Positions 16,857 to 25,200 of a stretch of 64,000 nucleotides of DNA are shown here, in pieces. The stretch's first letter is position 1, and each line of letters opens with the position of its first letter. The translations under genes were made by a program, and so were the position numbers. The stretch is from Bradyrhizobium yuanmingense (GTDB taxonomy: Bacteria > Pseudomonadota > Alphaproteobacteria > Rhizobiales > Xanthobacteraceae): assembly GCF_029167105.1 (NCBI RefSeq), contig NZ_JARFML010000004.1, forward strand, positions 299,601 to 363,600, given 5' to 3'. Below the pieces are notes generated by a model. It saw only the letters and a program-made list of their open reading frames with translations. It did no database searches and was not told the DNA's origin.

Positions 16857-18401
16857 TCATATCTTCCGCCCCGCCTGCTCCCAATAGGGATCGCGCAGGC
16901 GGCGCTTGAAGATCTTGCCGGAATCTTCGCGCGGCAGCGAGGAGCGAATCTCGATGTGCTTGGGCACCTTGTAGTCGGCCAGATGCGCCTTCAGCGCGGC
17001 GCGGACGGCGGCGGCATCGAGCGTTGCGCCCGGCTGCGGCTCGACGACTGCCATCAGCGCCTCGCCGAACTCGGCGTCGGGGATGCCGAACACGGCGCAA
17101 TCATGCACGCCGGGCACCGCATGGAGAACGGATTCGATCTCGGCCGGGTAGATGTTGACGCCGCCTGATATCACCATGTCGCGCTTTCGGTCGCAGATGA
17201 AGACGTAGCCGTCTTCATCGATATAGCCGACGTCGCCGGAGGTGATGAAGCCGTCGCGGTCGATCTCGGCGCGCTTCTCCGGCTTGTTGTGATAGGTGAA
17301 ATCGGCCATCTCGGCCATGCGGGAATAGATCTCGCCGATCTCGCCGACGCCGAGCACGCGGCCGTCGTCGCCGATGAAGCGCAGCTCGGCACCGGGGGAG
17401 ATCCTGCCGACGGTGCCGGGCTTCCTCAGCGCATCCTCCGAGGTTGCGAAGGTCACGGCGCTGGATTCCGTCGAGCCGTAGAACTCGTAAATCACCGGCC
17501 CCCACCATTCGATCATGGCGCGCTTGACGTCGGCCGGGCACGGCGCGGCGGCGTGGATGACATGGCGCAGCGAGGAGACGTCGTACCTCCTGCGCACCTC
17601 CTCCGGCAGCTTCATCAGGCGGATGAACATGGTCGGCACCATGAAGATGGTGTCGATCTCGAAGCGCTCGATCGCCTGCAGAAATTCCTCCGCCTCGAAG
17701 CGCGGCATCAGCACCAGCACCCCGCCGAGCTTGCCGGCGCGGATGCCGAACGAGTTCGGCGCGGAATGATAGAGCGGCCCTGGCAGCAATGCGCGGGCGC
17801 CGGGTTTGAGCCCATAGATCATCGCACGCATGCGCTCACCGGCAGCCTGCTGCTCGGGTGTCGGCGCGTTGCGGCGGACGCCCTTGGGATGGCCGGTGGT
17901 GCCCGACGTGTAGATCATGTTCATGGGCTGCGGCACGATCGGACCGTCATAGGACGGATGTTGCGCGAGCCAGGACTCGAAATCGATCGCGAAGACAGGC
18001 GTCGTCAGATGATCGGGATCGATCTTGTAGTTGGTGCGGATCTCCGGCGGCGTCGGCACGCTGAGCACGGTGACGCCACGCGGGATCGCATCGCGCAAAC
18101 CATGCAGCATGTCGGCATGCGCGATCAGCACGGCGGTGCCGGAATCCTTCAGGATGTAGGTGATCTCCTCCGGCTTGAAGTGCCAGTTGATCGGCACGCC
18201 ATAGGCGCCCAGCCGCATCGCGGCATAAGCAGCCTCGATGAAGGCGATGTCGTTGCGCATCAGCATGCAGACGCTATCGCCCTGGCGGACGCCGATCTTG
18301 GCGAGGCCGGAGGCAATGCGGTCGGCGCGCTCAGCGACCTCGGCGTGAGAGCGGCGGCGGTCGCCGGAGACGATGCCGAGGAAGGGGGAGGTTTGGCTCA
18401 T
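16857..18401 (-). CDS. Acyl-CoA ligase (ANL superfamily, AMP-binding)
   Basis: A 514-residue AMP-forming ligase. The P-loop is YTSGTTGHPKGV (about residues 150-161), the adenine motif is YEFYGSTES, the hinge region has DEDGYVFICDRKRDMV, and the catalytic Lys is in LPREDSGKIFKRRLR near the C-terminus. It activates a carboxylic acid to its acyl-CoA thioester. The ATG at 18401 gives the normal N-terminus; a longer frame would run through the repeat and the upstream crotonase gene. It is 27 bp ahead of one crotonase and 155 bp behind another, so it probably starts beta-oxidation of the same substrate. Confidence 0.92.
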   Translation of the reverse strand: MSQTSPFLGIVSGDRRRSHAEVAERADRIASGLAKIGVRQGDSVCMLMRNDIAFIEAAYAAMRLGAYGVPINWHFKPEEITYILKDSGTAVLIAHADMLHGLRDAIPRGVTVLSVPTPPEIRTNYKIDPDHLTTPVFAIDFESWLAQHPSYDGPIVPQPMNMIYTSGTTGHPKGVRRNAPTPEQQAAGERMRAMIYGLKPGARALLPGPLYHSAPNSFGIRAGKLGGVLVLMPRFEAEEFLQAIERFEIDTIFMVPTMFIRLMKLPEEVRRRYDVSSLRHVIHAAAPCPADVKRAMIEWWGPVIYEFYGSTESSAVTFATSEDALRKPGTVGRISPGAELRFIGDDGRVLGVGEIGEIYSRMAEMADFTYHNKPEKRAEIDRDGFITSGDVGYIDEDGYVFICDRKRDMVISGGVNIYPAEIESVLHAVPGVHDCAVFGIPDAEFGEALMAVVEPQPGATLDAAAVRAALKAHLADYKVPKHIEIRSSLPREDSGKIFKRRLRDPYWEQAGRKI

Positions 18402-18452
18402 TGTTGGTTTCCGATCTTTCGTCGGGTTCGAGATCTTAGCCACAATCGCGGT

Positions 18453-18551
18453 CGTCATTCCGGGATGCGCCGAAGGCGCAGGCCCGGGATCCATACTCCC
18501 GATCGTGGTTACGGATTCCGGGCTCGATGCTTCGCATCGCCCCGGAATGAC
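18453..18551. repeat. Inverted-repeat element, family A
   Basis: GTCATTCCGGGATGCGCCGAAGGCGC and CCCGGGATCCATACTCCCGATCG pair with the mirrored GATTCCGGG and CCCCGGAATGACG. Its centre matches the 4722-4836 copy closely (ATACTCCCGATCGTGGTTA). Confidence 0.9.
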
Positions 18552-18556
18552 GGAAT

Positions 18557-19366
18557 TTAATCCGCAAAATTCGGCGCACGCTTCTCCAGATTGGCGCGCA
18601 CGGCTTCGGTCTGGTTGGGGCTCCCGATCAGTTTCTGCTGCTCGACGGATTCGGCGAGCAACGCCGGGCCCGGATCGACCGAGAGATTGTTCAGCATCCG
18701 CTTGGCCGCGCGGATCGCATCGGGGCTCTTGCCTGCGATCTCGCGTGCGACCTCCATAGCCGCAGCGCGCGGATCCTCGCAGATGCGCGTGGCGAGCCCG
18801 TAGGTCATCGCCTCCTGCGCAGAGAAGATGCGCCCGGTGTAGGTGAGGTCGCGCAGGATGTCGTCGCGCACCAGCGAAGCCAGGATCGGCGTGCCCGCCA
18901 TGTCGGGCACGAGGCCCCATTTGATCTCCATGATCGACATCCGCGCATCCGGGCTGAGAAAGCGCATGTCGGCGCCGAGCGAGAGCTGGAAGCCGCCACC
19001 GAAGGCGACGCCGTGCACGGCCGCGATCACCGGCATCGGAAGCTGGCGCCAGCCCCACACCGCCTGCTGCGCGAAGTTGGCCTTGCCATATGTGCGAATT
19101 GTGAGATCGCGATTTTCGCCACCCGGAATTCCGTTGCCGCCCTTCTCCTTCATGGCGGCAAAACGCCCCATGTCCAGCCCCGCGCAGAAGGCGCGGCCTT
19201 CGCCCGAGAGCACGACGGCGCGCACGCCTTTCTCCTTCGAAAGCCGGTCCGTTGCGGCGACAAGGGCCTCGAACATGGGCTGATCCAGCGCGTTCATCTT
19301 GTCGGCGCGCACCAGGCGCACATCGGCGACGCCTTCCGAGATCGAGATCGAGACGCGATCGTCCAT
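18557..19366 (-). CDS. Enoyl-CoA hydratase/isomerase (crotonase family)
   Basis: A 269-residue crotonase. Oxyanion-hole segments are GEGRAFCAGLDM (about residues 53-64) and AVHGVAFGGGFQLSLGADM. MSIMEIKWGLVPDMAGT retains a Glu at the first catalytic position, while the second position is Asp-rich (LVRDDILRDLTYTGR), as in some isomerases. It would hydrate or isomerise a 2-enoyl-CoA. It is the first gene of the minus-strand operon with the ligase and another crotonase, and it is divergent from an SDR gene across 105 bp containing an imperfect palindrome at 19425-19448. Confidence 0.88.
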   Translation of the reverse strand: MDDRVSISISEGVADVRLVRADKMNALDQPMFEALVAATDRLSKEKGVRAVVLSGEGRAFCAGLDMGRFAAMKEKGGNGIPGGENRDLTIRTYGKANFAQQAVWGWRQLPMPVIAAVHGVAFGGGFQLSLGADMRFLSPDARMSIMEIKWGLVPDMAGTPILASLVRDDILRDLTYTGRIFSAQEAMTYGLATRICEDPRAAAMEVAREIAGKSPDAIRAAKRMLNNLSVDPGPALLAESVEQQKLIGSPNQTEAVRANLEKRAPNFAD

Positions 19367-19424
19367 GGACGAATTCTCCCCTGTTCTTGTTCAGTGCCGC
19401 TTTACAGGACGCTGGCGGCCGGAT

Positions 19425-19448
19425 TTAGTCAATCGACCAATTAACTGA
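19425..19448. promoter_or_regulatory. Imperfect palindrome in divergent promoter, possible TetR-type operator
   Basis: TTAGTCAAT (19425-19433) and ATTAACTGA (19440-19448) match as inverted repeats at 7 of 9 positions, with spacer CGACCA. It lies between the crotonase and SDR genes. AT-rich palindromes with a TTG/CAA core are common for TetR-type regulators of acyl-CoA genes. No regulator gene is near. Confidence 0.4.
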
Positions 19449-19471
19449 CAATCCCTACGGGGGAAACAGCC

Positions 19472-20344
19472 ATGTTCAAGGAAAATCTTCTGGCCGGCCG
19501 GCGCATTCTCGTGACCGGCGGCGGCACCGGTCTCGGCAAGTCGATGGCGGCGCGCTTTCTCCAGCTCGGCGCCGAGGTGCACATTTGCGGCCGGCGCAAG
19601 ATCGTGTGCGACGAGACCGCAACCGAGCTGATGGATCTCTACGGCGGCCGCGTCACCAGCCACGGCGTCGACATCCGCAACGCGCTTGCGGTCGAAGAGA
19701 TGATCGAGACCATCTTCCGCGATGGCCCCCTCACCGATCTCATCAACAATGCGGCCGGCAATTTCATCTCGCGGACCGAGGAGCTCTCGCCGCGCGGCTT
19801 CGATGCGGTCGCCAACATCGTCATGCACGGCACGTTCTACGTGACACATGCGGTCGGCAAGCGCTGGATCGCCTTGAAGCAGCCCGGCAACGTCGTCTCG
19901 ATCACCACGACCTGGGTGCGCAACGGCTCGCCTTACGTGGTGCCCTCGGCGATGAGCAAGTCGGCGATCCACGCCATGACGATGTCGCTAGCCACCGAAT
20001 GGGGACGACACGGCATCCGCCTCAACACCATCGCCCCGGGCGAGATCCCGACCGAAGGTATGAGCAAGCGCATCAAGCCCGGTGACGAAGCCGGCGCGCG
20101 CACCAAGGCGATGAACCCGATGGGCCGCGTCGGCACCATGGAGGAACTGCAGAACGTGGCCGTGTTCCTGATCTCCGGCGGCTGCGACTGGATCAACGGC
20201 GAGACCATCGCCATGGACGGCGCCCAGGCGCTCGCCATGGGCGGCAACTTCTACCAGCTCCGCGACTGGAGCGACGACGACTGGAAGACCGCGCGCGAGA
20301 GCATCATGGCGCAGAACGAAAAGGACCGCGCGAAGCGGGGGTGA
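19472..20344 (+). CDS. SDR family oxidoreductase (2,4-dienoyl-CoA reductase-like)
   Basis: A 290-residue SDR with TGGGTGLGKS (about residues 14-23), NNAAGNF (near 91) and IAPGEIPTEGMSKR after the active-site strand. The active-site region SPYVVPSAMSKSAIHAMTMSLATEW keeps a Lys in the SK position, but the residue four before it is Ser rather than Tyr, as in peroxisomal-type 2,4-dienoyl-CoA reductases that use a different acid. NNAAGNF is also characteristic of that group. It would reduce a dienoyl-CoA with NADPH. It is followed after 179 bp by an acyl-CoA ligase gene. Confidence 0.83.
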   Translation: MFKENLLAGRRILVTGGGTGLGKSMAARFLQLGAEVHICGRRKIVCDETATELMDLYGGRVTSHGVDIRNALAVEEMIETIFRDGPLTDLINNAAGNFISRTEELSPRGFDAVANIVMHGTFYVTHAVGKRWIALKQPGNVVSITTTWVRNGSPYVVPSAMSKSAIHAMTMSLATEWGRHGIRLNTIAPGEIPTEGMSKRIKPGDEAGARTKAMNPMGRVGTMEELQNVAVFLISGGCDWINGETIAMDGAQALAMGGNFYQLRDWSDDDWKTARESIMAQNEKDRAKRG

Positions 20345-20403
20345 TGTCGCAATGCAAAGGCGTGGACGTGTAAGGGACTGACGTTTTCACCACGCCCCCA
20401 GTT

Positions 20404-20447
20404 GTCGTCCCCGCCTAGTGCGCAAAGCGCACGGGGGCGGGGACGAC
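20404..20447. repeat. Inverted repeat, family E (GTCGTCCCCGCC type)
   Basis: GTCGTCCCCGCC and GGCGGGGACGAC are perfect arms; the middle TAGTGCGCAAAGCGCAC contains a second small stem. A longer relative lies at 28417-28582. Confidence 0.88.
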
Positions 20448-20523
20448 AGCGGGGCCCATCTTGTCTTCACCCGCGGATGACGCCACACTCCCCGGCATAA
20501 AAACAAGACGCCACGGGAGAAAC

Positions 20524-22101
20524 ATGTCCACACAGCCATTGGCGAACCTCGCCGACATGGTGCGCGAGCGTGCGAAGAGCCGCGGCAGCGCTATTGCCTA
20601 TGAATTCGAAGGCCGCACCACCAGCTTCGCCGAGTTCGACATCAAGACCAACAAGGTCGCGAACGCGCTCCTCGCGATGGGCGTGAGATGCGGCGACCGC
20701 ATCGCCTATCTTGGCAAGAACAGCGATATCTATTTCGAGCTCCTGATGGGCGCGATGAAGGCAGGCGTCGTCATGGCGCCGGTGAACTGGCGGCTCGCGG
20801 GGCCCGAGGTCGCCTTCATCGTTTCGGATTGCAACGCGCCGGTGCTGTTCGTGGGACCGGAGTTCATCACGCTCGTCCGCCAGATCAGGGATCAGATTCC
20901 GGGCGTCCGCACCATCATCACCACCGAGGGCGGCGCGCCGGAATGGCCGGATTTTACGGCCTGGCGCAATGCGCAGAGCGGCGACGATCCCAAGGTGCCG
21001 ATCGACACCCGCGACATCGCGATCCAGCTCTACACGTCGGGCACGACAGGTAAGCCGAAGGGCGCGATGCTGAGCCACGCGAACTTTCTGAACCTCGTGC
21101 AGACCGGCAACGCCGAGGACAAACCGGAATGGAACCGGTGGTCGACCGACGATGTCTCGCTTGTGGCGATGCCGATCTTTCACATCGGCGGCTCCGGATG
21201 GGGCGTCATGGGGCTCTATCACGGCGCCCGTGGCGTGATCGCACGCGAGTTCGATCCGACCAAGGTTTTGGATTTCTTCGAGCAGTCGGGCATCACAAAG
21301 CTGTTCATGGTGCCGGCGGCGATGCAGTTCGTGGTGCGGCAGCCCCGCGCCAGGACGGTCGACTTCTCGCGGCTGAAATACATGCTGTATGGCGCCTCGC
21401 CGATTCCTGCAGCACTGCTGAAGGAATGCATCGAGGTCTTCAAATGCGGCTTCGTGCAGATGTACGGCATGACCGAGACCACCGGCACCATCGTCGCGCT
21501 CCCGCCGGAGGATCACGTCGAGGGGCTGGAGCGGATGCGCTCGGCCGGCAAGGCGCTGCCGGGCGTCGAGATCGCGATCCTGGATGTTGACGGCAAGCCG
21601 CTGCCGCCGCGGCAAGTCGGCGAGATCGCAACGCGCTCGGGCTCCAACATGGCGGGCTACTGGAACCTGCCGGAGGCGACCGCTGCCACGCTCCGCGGCG
21701 ACGGCTGGCTGCGCACCGGCGATGCCGGCTACATGGACGAGGACGGCTATCTCTACATCCACGACCGCATCAAGGACATGATCATCTCGGGCGGCGAGAA
21801 CATCTATCCGGCCGAGGTCGAGAGCGCGCTGTGCGACCATCCCGATGTCGCGGAAGCCGCCGTGATCGGCGTGCCCGACGACAAATGGGGCGAAGCGGTG
21901 AAGGCGGTCGTGGTGATGAAGCCCGGCAAGGAGGCGACCGCCACCGACATCATCAACTTCACCCGGACGCGCATCGCCGGCTACAAGACGCCGAAGAGCG
22001 TGGAGTTCCTGCCGGCGCTGCCGAGGAATCCGTCTGGCAAGATCCTGCGGCGGCAGCTGCGCGAGCCGTATTGGGCGGGGAAGGATCGAAGGGTCAACTA
22101 G
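20524..22101 (+). CDS. Acyl-CoA ligase (long-chain fatty acid/hydroxy-acid type, ANL superfamily)
   Basis: A 525-residue AMP-forming ligase. The P-loop is YTSGTTGKPKGA (about residues 173-184), the adenine motif is VQMYGMTETTG, the hinge has DEDGYLYIHDRIKDMIISGGENIYPAEVE, and the catalytic Lys is in LPRNPSGKILRRQLR. The ATG at 20524 has GGGAGAAAC just before it; the 21 residues of open frame upstream are discarded. The family activates a free acid with ATP and CoA. It is the best match in this window for the LvaE role, making the CoA thioester that the nearby kinase and acyl-CoA dehydrogenases would use, though the specificity cannot be read. Confidence 0.92.
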   Translation: MSTQPLANLADMVRERAKSRGSAIAYEFEGRTTSFAEFDIKTNKVANALLAMGVRCGDRIAYLGKNSDIYFELLMGAMKAGVVMAPVNWRLAGPEVAFIVSDCNAPVLFVGPEFITLVRQIRDQIPGVRTIITTEGGAPEWPDFTAWRNAQSGDDPKVPIDTRDIAIQLYTSGTTGKPKGAMLSHANFLNLVQTGNAEDKPEWNRWSTDDVSLVAMPIFHIGGSGWGVMGLYHGARGVIAREFDPTKVLDFFEQSGITKLFMVPAAMQFVVRQPRARTVDFSRLKYMLYGASPIPAALLKECIEVFKCGFVQMYGMTETTGTIVALPPEDHVEGLERMRSAGKALPGVEIAILDVDGKPLPPRQVGEIATRSGSNMAGYWNLPEATAATLRGDGWLRTGDAGYMDEDGYLYIHDRIKDMIISGGENIYPAEVESALCDHPDVAEAAVIGVPDDKWGEAVKAVVVMKPGKEATATDIINFTRTRIAGYKTPKSVEFLPALPRNPSGKILRRQLREPYWAGKDRRVN

Positions 22102-22140
22102 CCTCGAGGTGCAGCCATCGAGACTACCTTCTTTCAGAGA

Positions 22141-22263
22141 TGCTGGATTGCTTCGCTACGCTCGCAATGACGGAGGAGAGAGCCGTTGCTCTCTCCGCGT
22201 CATTGCGAGGAGCCCTTGCGACGAAGCAATCCAGACTGCCTCCGTACGAAAATTCTGGATTGC
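22141..22263. repeat. Inverted-repeat element, family B (rearranged double copy)
   Basis: Two family-B halves, CTGGATTGCTTCGCTACGCTCGCAATGAC and GTCATTGCGAGGAGCCCTTGCGACGAAGCAATCCAG, face each other around a small hairpin. The order is inside-out relative to the copy at 4890-4976. Confidence 0.88.
22175..22196 (+). terminator. Terminator-like hairpin within the family-B repeat
   Basis: GGAGAGAGC pairs perfectly with GCTCTCTCC around the loop CGTT. It lies 74 bp after the ligase stop, between convergent genes. No T-run follows, so it is a weak intrinsic-terminator candidate. Confidence 0.35.
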
Positions 22264-22279
22264 CTACCCTCGTCATCAG

Positions 22280-23554
22280 TCAATGCTTTCCCGGCCCCAT
22301 ATAGCCGAACAAGAACCCCGCCACTTTCCGCATCTGGATCTCCTCGCTGCCTTCGGTGATCCGGTAGCGGCGATGGTGACGGTAGATGTGCTCGAACGGC
22401 TTGTGGCGTGAATAGCCCATACCGCCATGGACCTGCATGGCGCGGTCGGCGGACTCGCAGCAGAGGCGGTTTGCCCAGTAATTGCACATCGAGACGCGGT
22501 CGGACAGCGTGCGCTCGATCTGCTCCTCGTTGAGCTGGTCCATCTCCCAGGCGGTCTTGCGGATCAAGAGGCGCAGCATCTCGGCTTGGGTGGCGAGCTC
22601 GACCAGCGGGAACTGGATCGCCTGGTTCTCGGCCAGCGCCTTGCCGAACGGCTTGCGCTCACGCGCGTATTTCACACTCTCGTTGATGCAGTAGACCGCG
22701 GCGCCGAGCGAGCTTGCCGCCTGGCGAATGCGGTTCTGGTGCACGAAGCATTGCGCCAGCGACAGACCGCGGCCGACCTCGCCGAACAGCGCATCCTCCG
22801 GCACGAAGACGTCGGTGAAGCTGACGCGCGGGTGGTCGGTCGGCATGTTGAAGGTCCACATATATTCTTCGACCTTCACGCCATGGCTCTTCGCCGGCAC
22901 CAGGAAGCAGGTGATGCCGCGGGCGTCGCCGTCGTTGCCGCTGGTGCGCGCAAACAGCGCGCAGTGCGTGGCCACATGCATGCCTGTCGTCCACATCTTC
23001 TCGCCGTTGATGATCCAGCCCTTGACGTTGTCGCGGGTCGCTGCCACCGCGCGCGTCTCCATGTGGGTGGCATCCGAACCGTGATGCGGCTCGGTCAGGC
23101 CAAAGGTGATGCGGTATTTGCCCCTGATCGAGCCGTCGATCATCGCCTTCTGGTCGTCACGGCCGTAGCGGTCGAGCATGGTGACGACGGGGAAATTGCC
23201 GACGATGGAATGCTCGTTCTGGAGGTCGTTGTGCAGGCCAAGGCCTTTGGCGGCAAAATGCTCGCGGATCACGGCCATCCAGAGGTTGGAGCCGTCCTTG
23301 CCGCCGTATTGCTTCGGCACCGGAAAGCGCAGATGCCCGGCGGCGTCGGCGAGGTCCTTGGCCTTGCGCAGCAGCGCTTCCCATTCGTGGCGCGGCAGGC
23401 CGCCGTTCTCGAAATCGGTGCGCGCCCATTCGCGGCGATGGTCGAAGAAGCGGATGTTGTCATCGGCCTGTTCCAGCGGCTTGATCTCGCGGTCGATGAA
23501 ACGGTCGAGCTCTCCGAGATAGGCGACGAGATCAGCAGGCAATGTGAAATCCAC
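22280..23554 (-). CDS. Acyl-CoA dehydrogenase
   Basis: A 424-residue flavoprotein of the ACAD family. FGLTEPHHGSD (about residues 150-160) and GEKMWTTGMH form the FAD and substrate region, QVHGGMGYSRHKPFEHIYR is the C-terminal FAD-binding segment, and ITEGSEEIQMRKV is the usual end motif. ACADs oxidise acyl-CoA to 2-enoyl-CoA with electrons passed to ETF. It differs from the ACAD at 28741 in its N-terminus and lacks the GRIHHCMR motif. The start is GTG at 23554 with GGGAG 8 nt upstream. It is divergent from a crotonase gene across an inverted repeat. Confidence 0.93.
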   Translation of the reverse strand: MDFTLPADLVAYLGELDRFIDREIKPLEQADDNIRFFDHRREWARTDFENGGLPRHEWEALLRKAKDLADAAGHLRFPVPKQYGGKDGSNLWMAVIREHFAAKGLGLHNDLQNEHSIVGNFPVVTMLDRYGRDDQKAMIDGSIRGKYRITFGLTEPHHGSDATHMETRAVAATRDNVKGWIINGEKMWTTGMHVATHCALFARTSGNDGDARGITCFLVPAKSHGVKVEEYMWTFNMPTDHPRVSFTDVFVPEDALFGEVGRGLSLAQCFVHQNRIRQAASSLGAAVYCINESVKYARERKPFGKALAENQAIQFPLVELATQAEMLRLLIRKTAWEMDQLNEEQIERTLSDRVSMCNYWANRLCCESADRAMQVHGGMGYSRHKPFEHIYRHHRRYRITEGSEEIQMRKVAGFLFGYMGPGKH

Positions 23555-23607
23555 AGGTTCTCTCCCGGATTGATTTTATCGTTTTGCGTTAAGGCGCTAG
23601 GCGCATT

Positions 23608-23655
23608 CTTGCTTGACTCGATTAAGGTGAGAAGAGCGCGTGCAAGTCAAGCAAG
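23608..23655. promoter_or_regulatory. Spaced perfect inverted repeat between divergent ACAD and crotonase genes
   Basis: CTTGCTTGAC (23608-23617) and GTCAAGCAAG (23646-23655) are perfect 10-bp inverted arms separated by 28 bp. They lie in the 211-bp gap between divergent acyl-CoA genes, a natural place for a shared operator or two half-sites. Confidence 0.5.
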
Positions 23656-23765
23656 CCGAGACGTGAGGAGCGCAAGGCGCGCCCGCGCAATTCGATGGTG
23701 CTCTGGCGCACCCGCACGGTAGTATGGCGCCAATATTCCTTCACGAGAAAATGCGGGAGCGCGCG

Positions 23766-24545
23766 ATGGAGCTGAAATTTTCAAAGGTGGAACGCAAGGG
23801 ACCGATCACGATCGTGACGCTGTCGCGGCCCGAGGTCTACAACGCGCTGCACACCGATGCGCACTTCGAGCTTCAGAAGGTGTTTGACGATTTCTCCGCC
23901 GATCCCGAACAGTGGATCGCGATCGTCACGGGCAGCGGCGATAAGGCGTTCTGCGCCGGCAACGATTTGAAATGGCAGGCGGCGGGAGGAAAACGCGGCT
24001 GGGACAAGGGCGGCTTCGCCGGTCTCACCTCACGCTTCGACTGCGACAAGCCGATCATCGCTGCGGTGAACGGCGTCGCCATGGGCGGCGGCTTCGAGAT
24101 CGCGCTCGCCTGCGACCTCATCATCGCTTCGGAGAATGCAACCTTCGCCCTGCCCGAGCCGCGCGTTGGACTTGCCGCGCTCGCCGGCGGCCTGCACCGG
24201 CTGCCGCGGCAGATCGGCCTCAAGCGCGCCATGGGCATGATCCTCACCGCCCGCCATGTCAGCGCCAAGGAAGGGCTCGAGCTCGGCTTCGTCAACGAGG
24301 TGGTGCCACAGGGCGAGGCGCTCGCCGGCGCCCTGCGCTGGGCCGAGATGATCGCCAAGAATTCGCCGATGTCGATCCGGGCCTCGAAGCAGGCGATCCA
24401 GAAGGGGCTTGGCGTGTCGCTGGAACAGGCGATCGCGGAGCAGCGGGATTATCCGGCCGTGCAAGCAATGGTCGCCTCGCAGGACTACATCGAGGGCCCG
24501 AAGGCGTTTTCCGAGAAGCGGCCGCCGAAATGGGTGGGGAAGTGA
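23766..24545 (+). CDS. Enoyl-CoA hydratase (crotonase family)
   Basis: A 259-residue crotonase. The oxyanion-hole segments are GDKAFCAGNDLK (near residues 60-71) and AVNGVAMGGGFEIALACDLI. FALPEPRVGLAALAGG keeps the first catalytic Glu; the second position is Met-rich. The ATG at 23766 has GGGAG 7 nt upstream and is preferred over ATGs at 23724 and 23751. It would hydrate a 2-enoyl-CoA made by the divergent acyl-CoA dehydrogenase. Regulation is probably shared through the inverted repeat at 23608-23655. Confidence 0.88.
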   Translation: MELKFSKVERKGPITIVTLSRPEVYNALHTDAHFELQKVFDDFSADPEQWIAIVTGSGDKAFCAGNDLKWQAAGGKRGWDKGGFAGLTSRFDCDKPIIAAVNGVAMGGGFEIALACDLIIASENATFALPEPRVGLAALAGGLHRLPRQIGLKRAMGMILTARHVSAKEGLELGFVNEVVPQGEALAGALRWAEMIAKNSPMSIRASKQAIQKGLGVSLEQAIAEQRDYPAVQAMVASQDYIEGPKAFSEKRPPKWVGK

Positions 24546-24558
24546 CCGCGCTCTGCGC

Positions 24559-24686
24559 GGTCATTCCGGGCGCGCCCCTTAGGCGCGAACTATGATGCGC
24601 AATTGCGCATCTGAGAATCCATTGAGCATCAGAGACGGTGGATGAATGGATTCCGGGCTCGTCGCTCCGCGACGCCCCGGAATGAC
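24559..24686. repeat. Inverted-repeat element, family A (with inner palindrome)
   Basis: GGTCATTCCGGGCGCGCC pairs with the mirrored CCCCGGAATGACG. The 18-bp perfect palindrome GATGCGCAATTGCGCATC sits inside at 24594-24611 and makes this copy longer than the others. Confidence 0.9.
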
Positions 24687-24717
24687 GGTCGAGAGTGGAC
24701 ACCGCTCTCGCCACACC

Positions 24718-24803
24718 GTCATTGCGAGGAGCGCTTGCGACGAAGCAATCCAGACTGCCTCAACGGATAGATGCTGGATTGCTTCGCTGCGCTCGCAATG
24801 ACG
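24718..24803. repeat. Inverted-repeat element, family B
   Basis: CGTCATTGCGAGGAGCGCTTGCG and GACGAAGCAATCCAGA pair with CTGGATTGCTTCGCTGC and GCTCGCAATGACG. Confidence 0.9.
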
Positions 24804-24819
24804 GTGGATGGGGCACTAC

Positions 24820-25197
24820 CTACCCGCCTCTCGAAAGCTCCCGCTTGTACGACGCATAATTCGGCTGATCGACCGCGAGCTTGTCCAGCGTGGTCGCCCA
24901 GAGATGTTCTGCGAGACCGGGCGTCGCCAGATCGACTTCGCCCCTGGCGATGCGCTCGGCGAGCGCGCGGTTCAACTCCATGACCGAGCCGTCGATGCCG
25001 AGCAGCGCGCGCAGGCGCTCCACCTCCTTCGCATCGCTCGCCACCTCCTGCGTCAGCTGGCGCGTGACGAGGTCGAGGATGTTGATGGCGACGCGCAGCT
25101 TGAAGGCCTGGTGGCCGGAGATCAACGGCGTGATGTCGCTGCGGAGGAAATCGGCGACTGCCTTGGTCAGCTCGATCGGGGTCGGCTCGTCCTGCAT
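24820..25197 (-). CDS. DUF6285 domain-containing protein (LvaB-like kinase partner)
   Basis: A 125-residue all-helical-looking protein with the DUF6285 layout: ELTKAVADFLRSDITPLISGHQAFKLRVAINILDLVTRQL, then LRALLGIDGSVMELNRALAERIARGE and LDKLAVDQPNYASYK. It follows the APH-type kinase gene by 3 bp on the same strand. In Pseudomonas putida the small protein LvaB follows the kinase LvaA and is needed for phosphorylation of 4-hydroxyvaleryl-CoA; by size, position and partner this is its likely counterpart. No catalytic motif is visible, so a structural or substrate-handling role is most likely. Confidence 0.8.
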   Translation of the reverse strand: MQDEPTPIELTKAVADFLRSDITPLISGHQAFKLRVAINILDLVTRQLTQEVASDAKEVERLRALLGIDGSVMELNRALAERIARGEVDLATPGLAEHLWATTLDKLAVDQPNYASYKRELSRGG

Positions 25198-25200
25198 GTG

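Noticed and set aside
18402..19058. Longer N-terminus for the acyl-CoA ligase
   Set aside because: It would run through a repeat and inside the upstream crotonase gene; the ATG at 18401 gives a normal ligase N-terminus.
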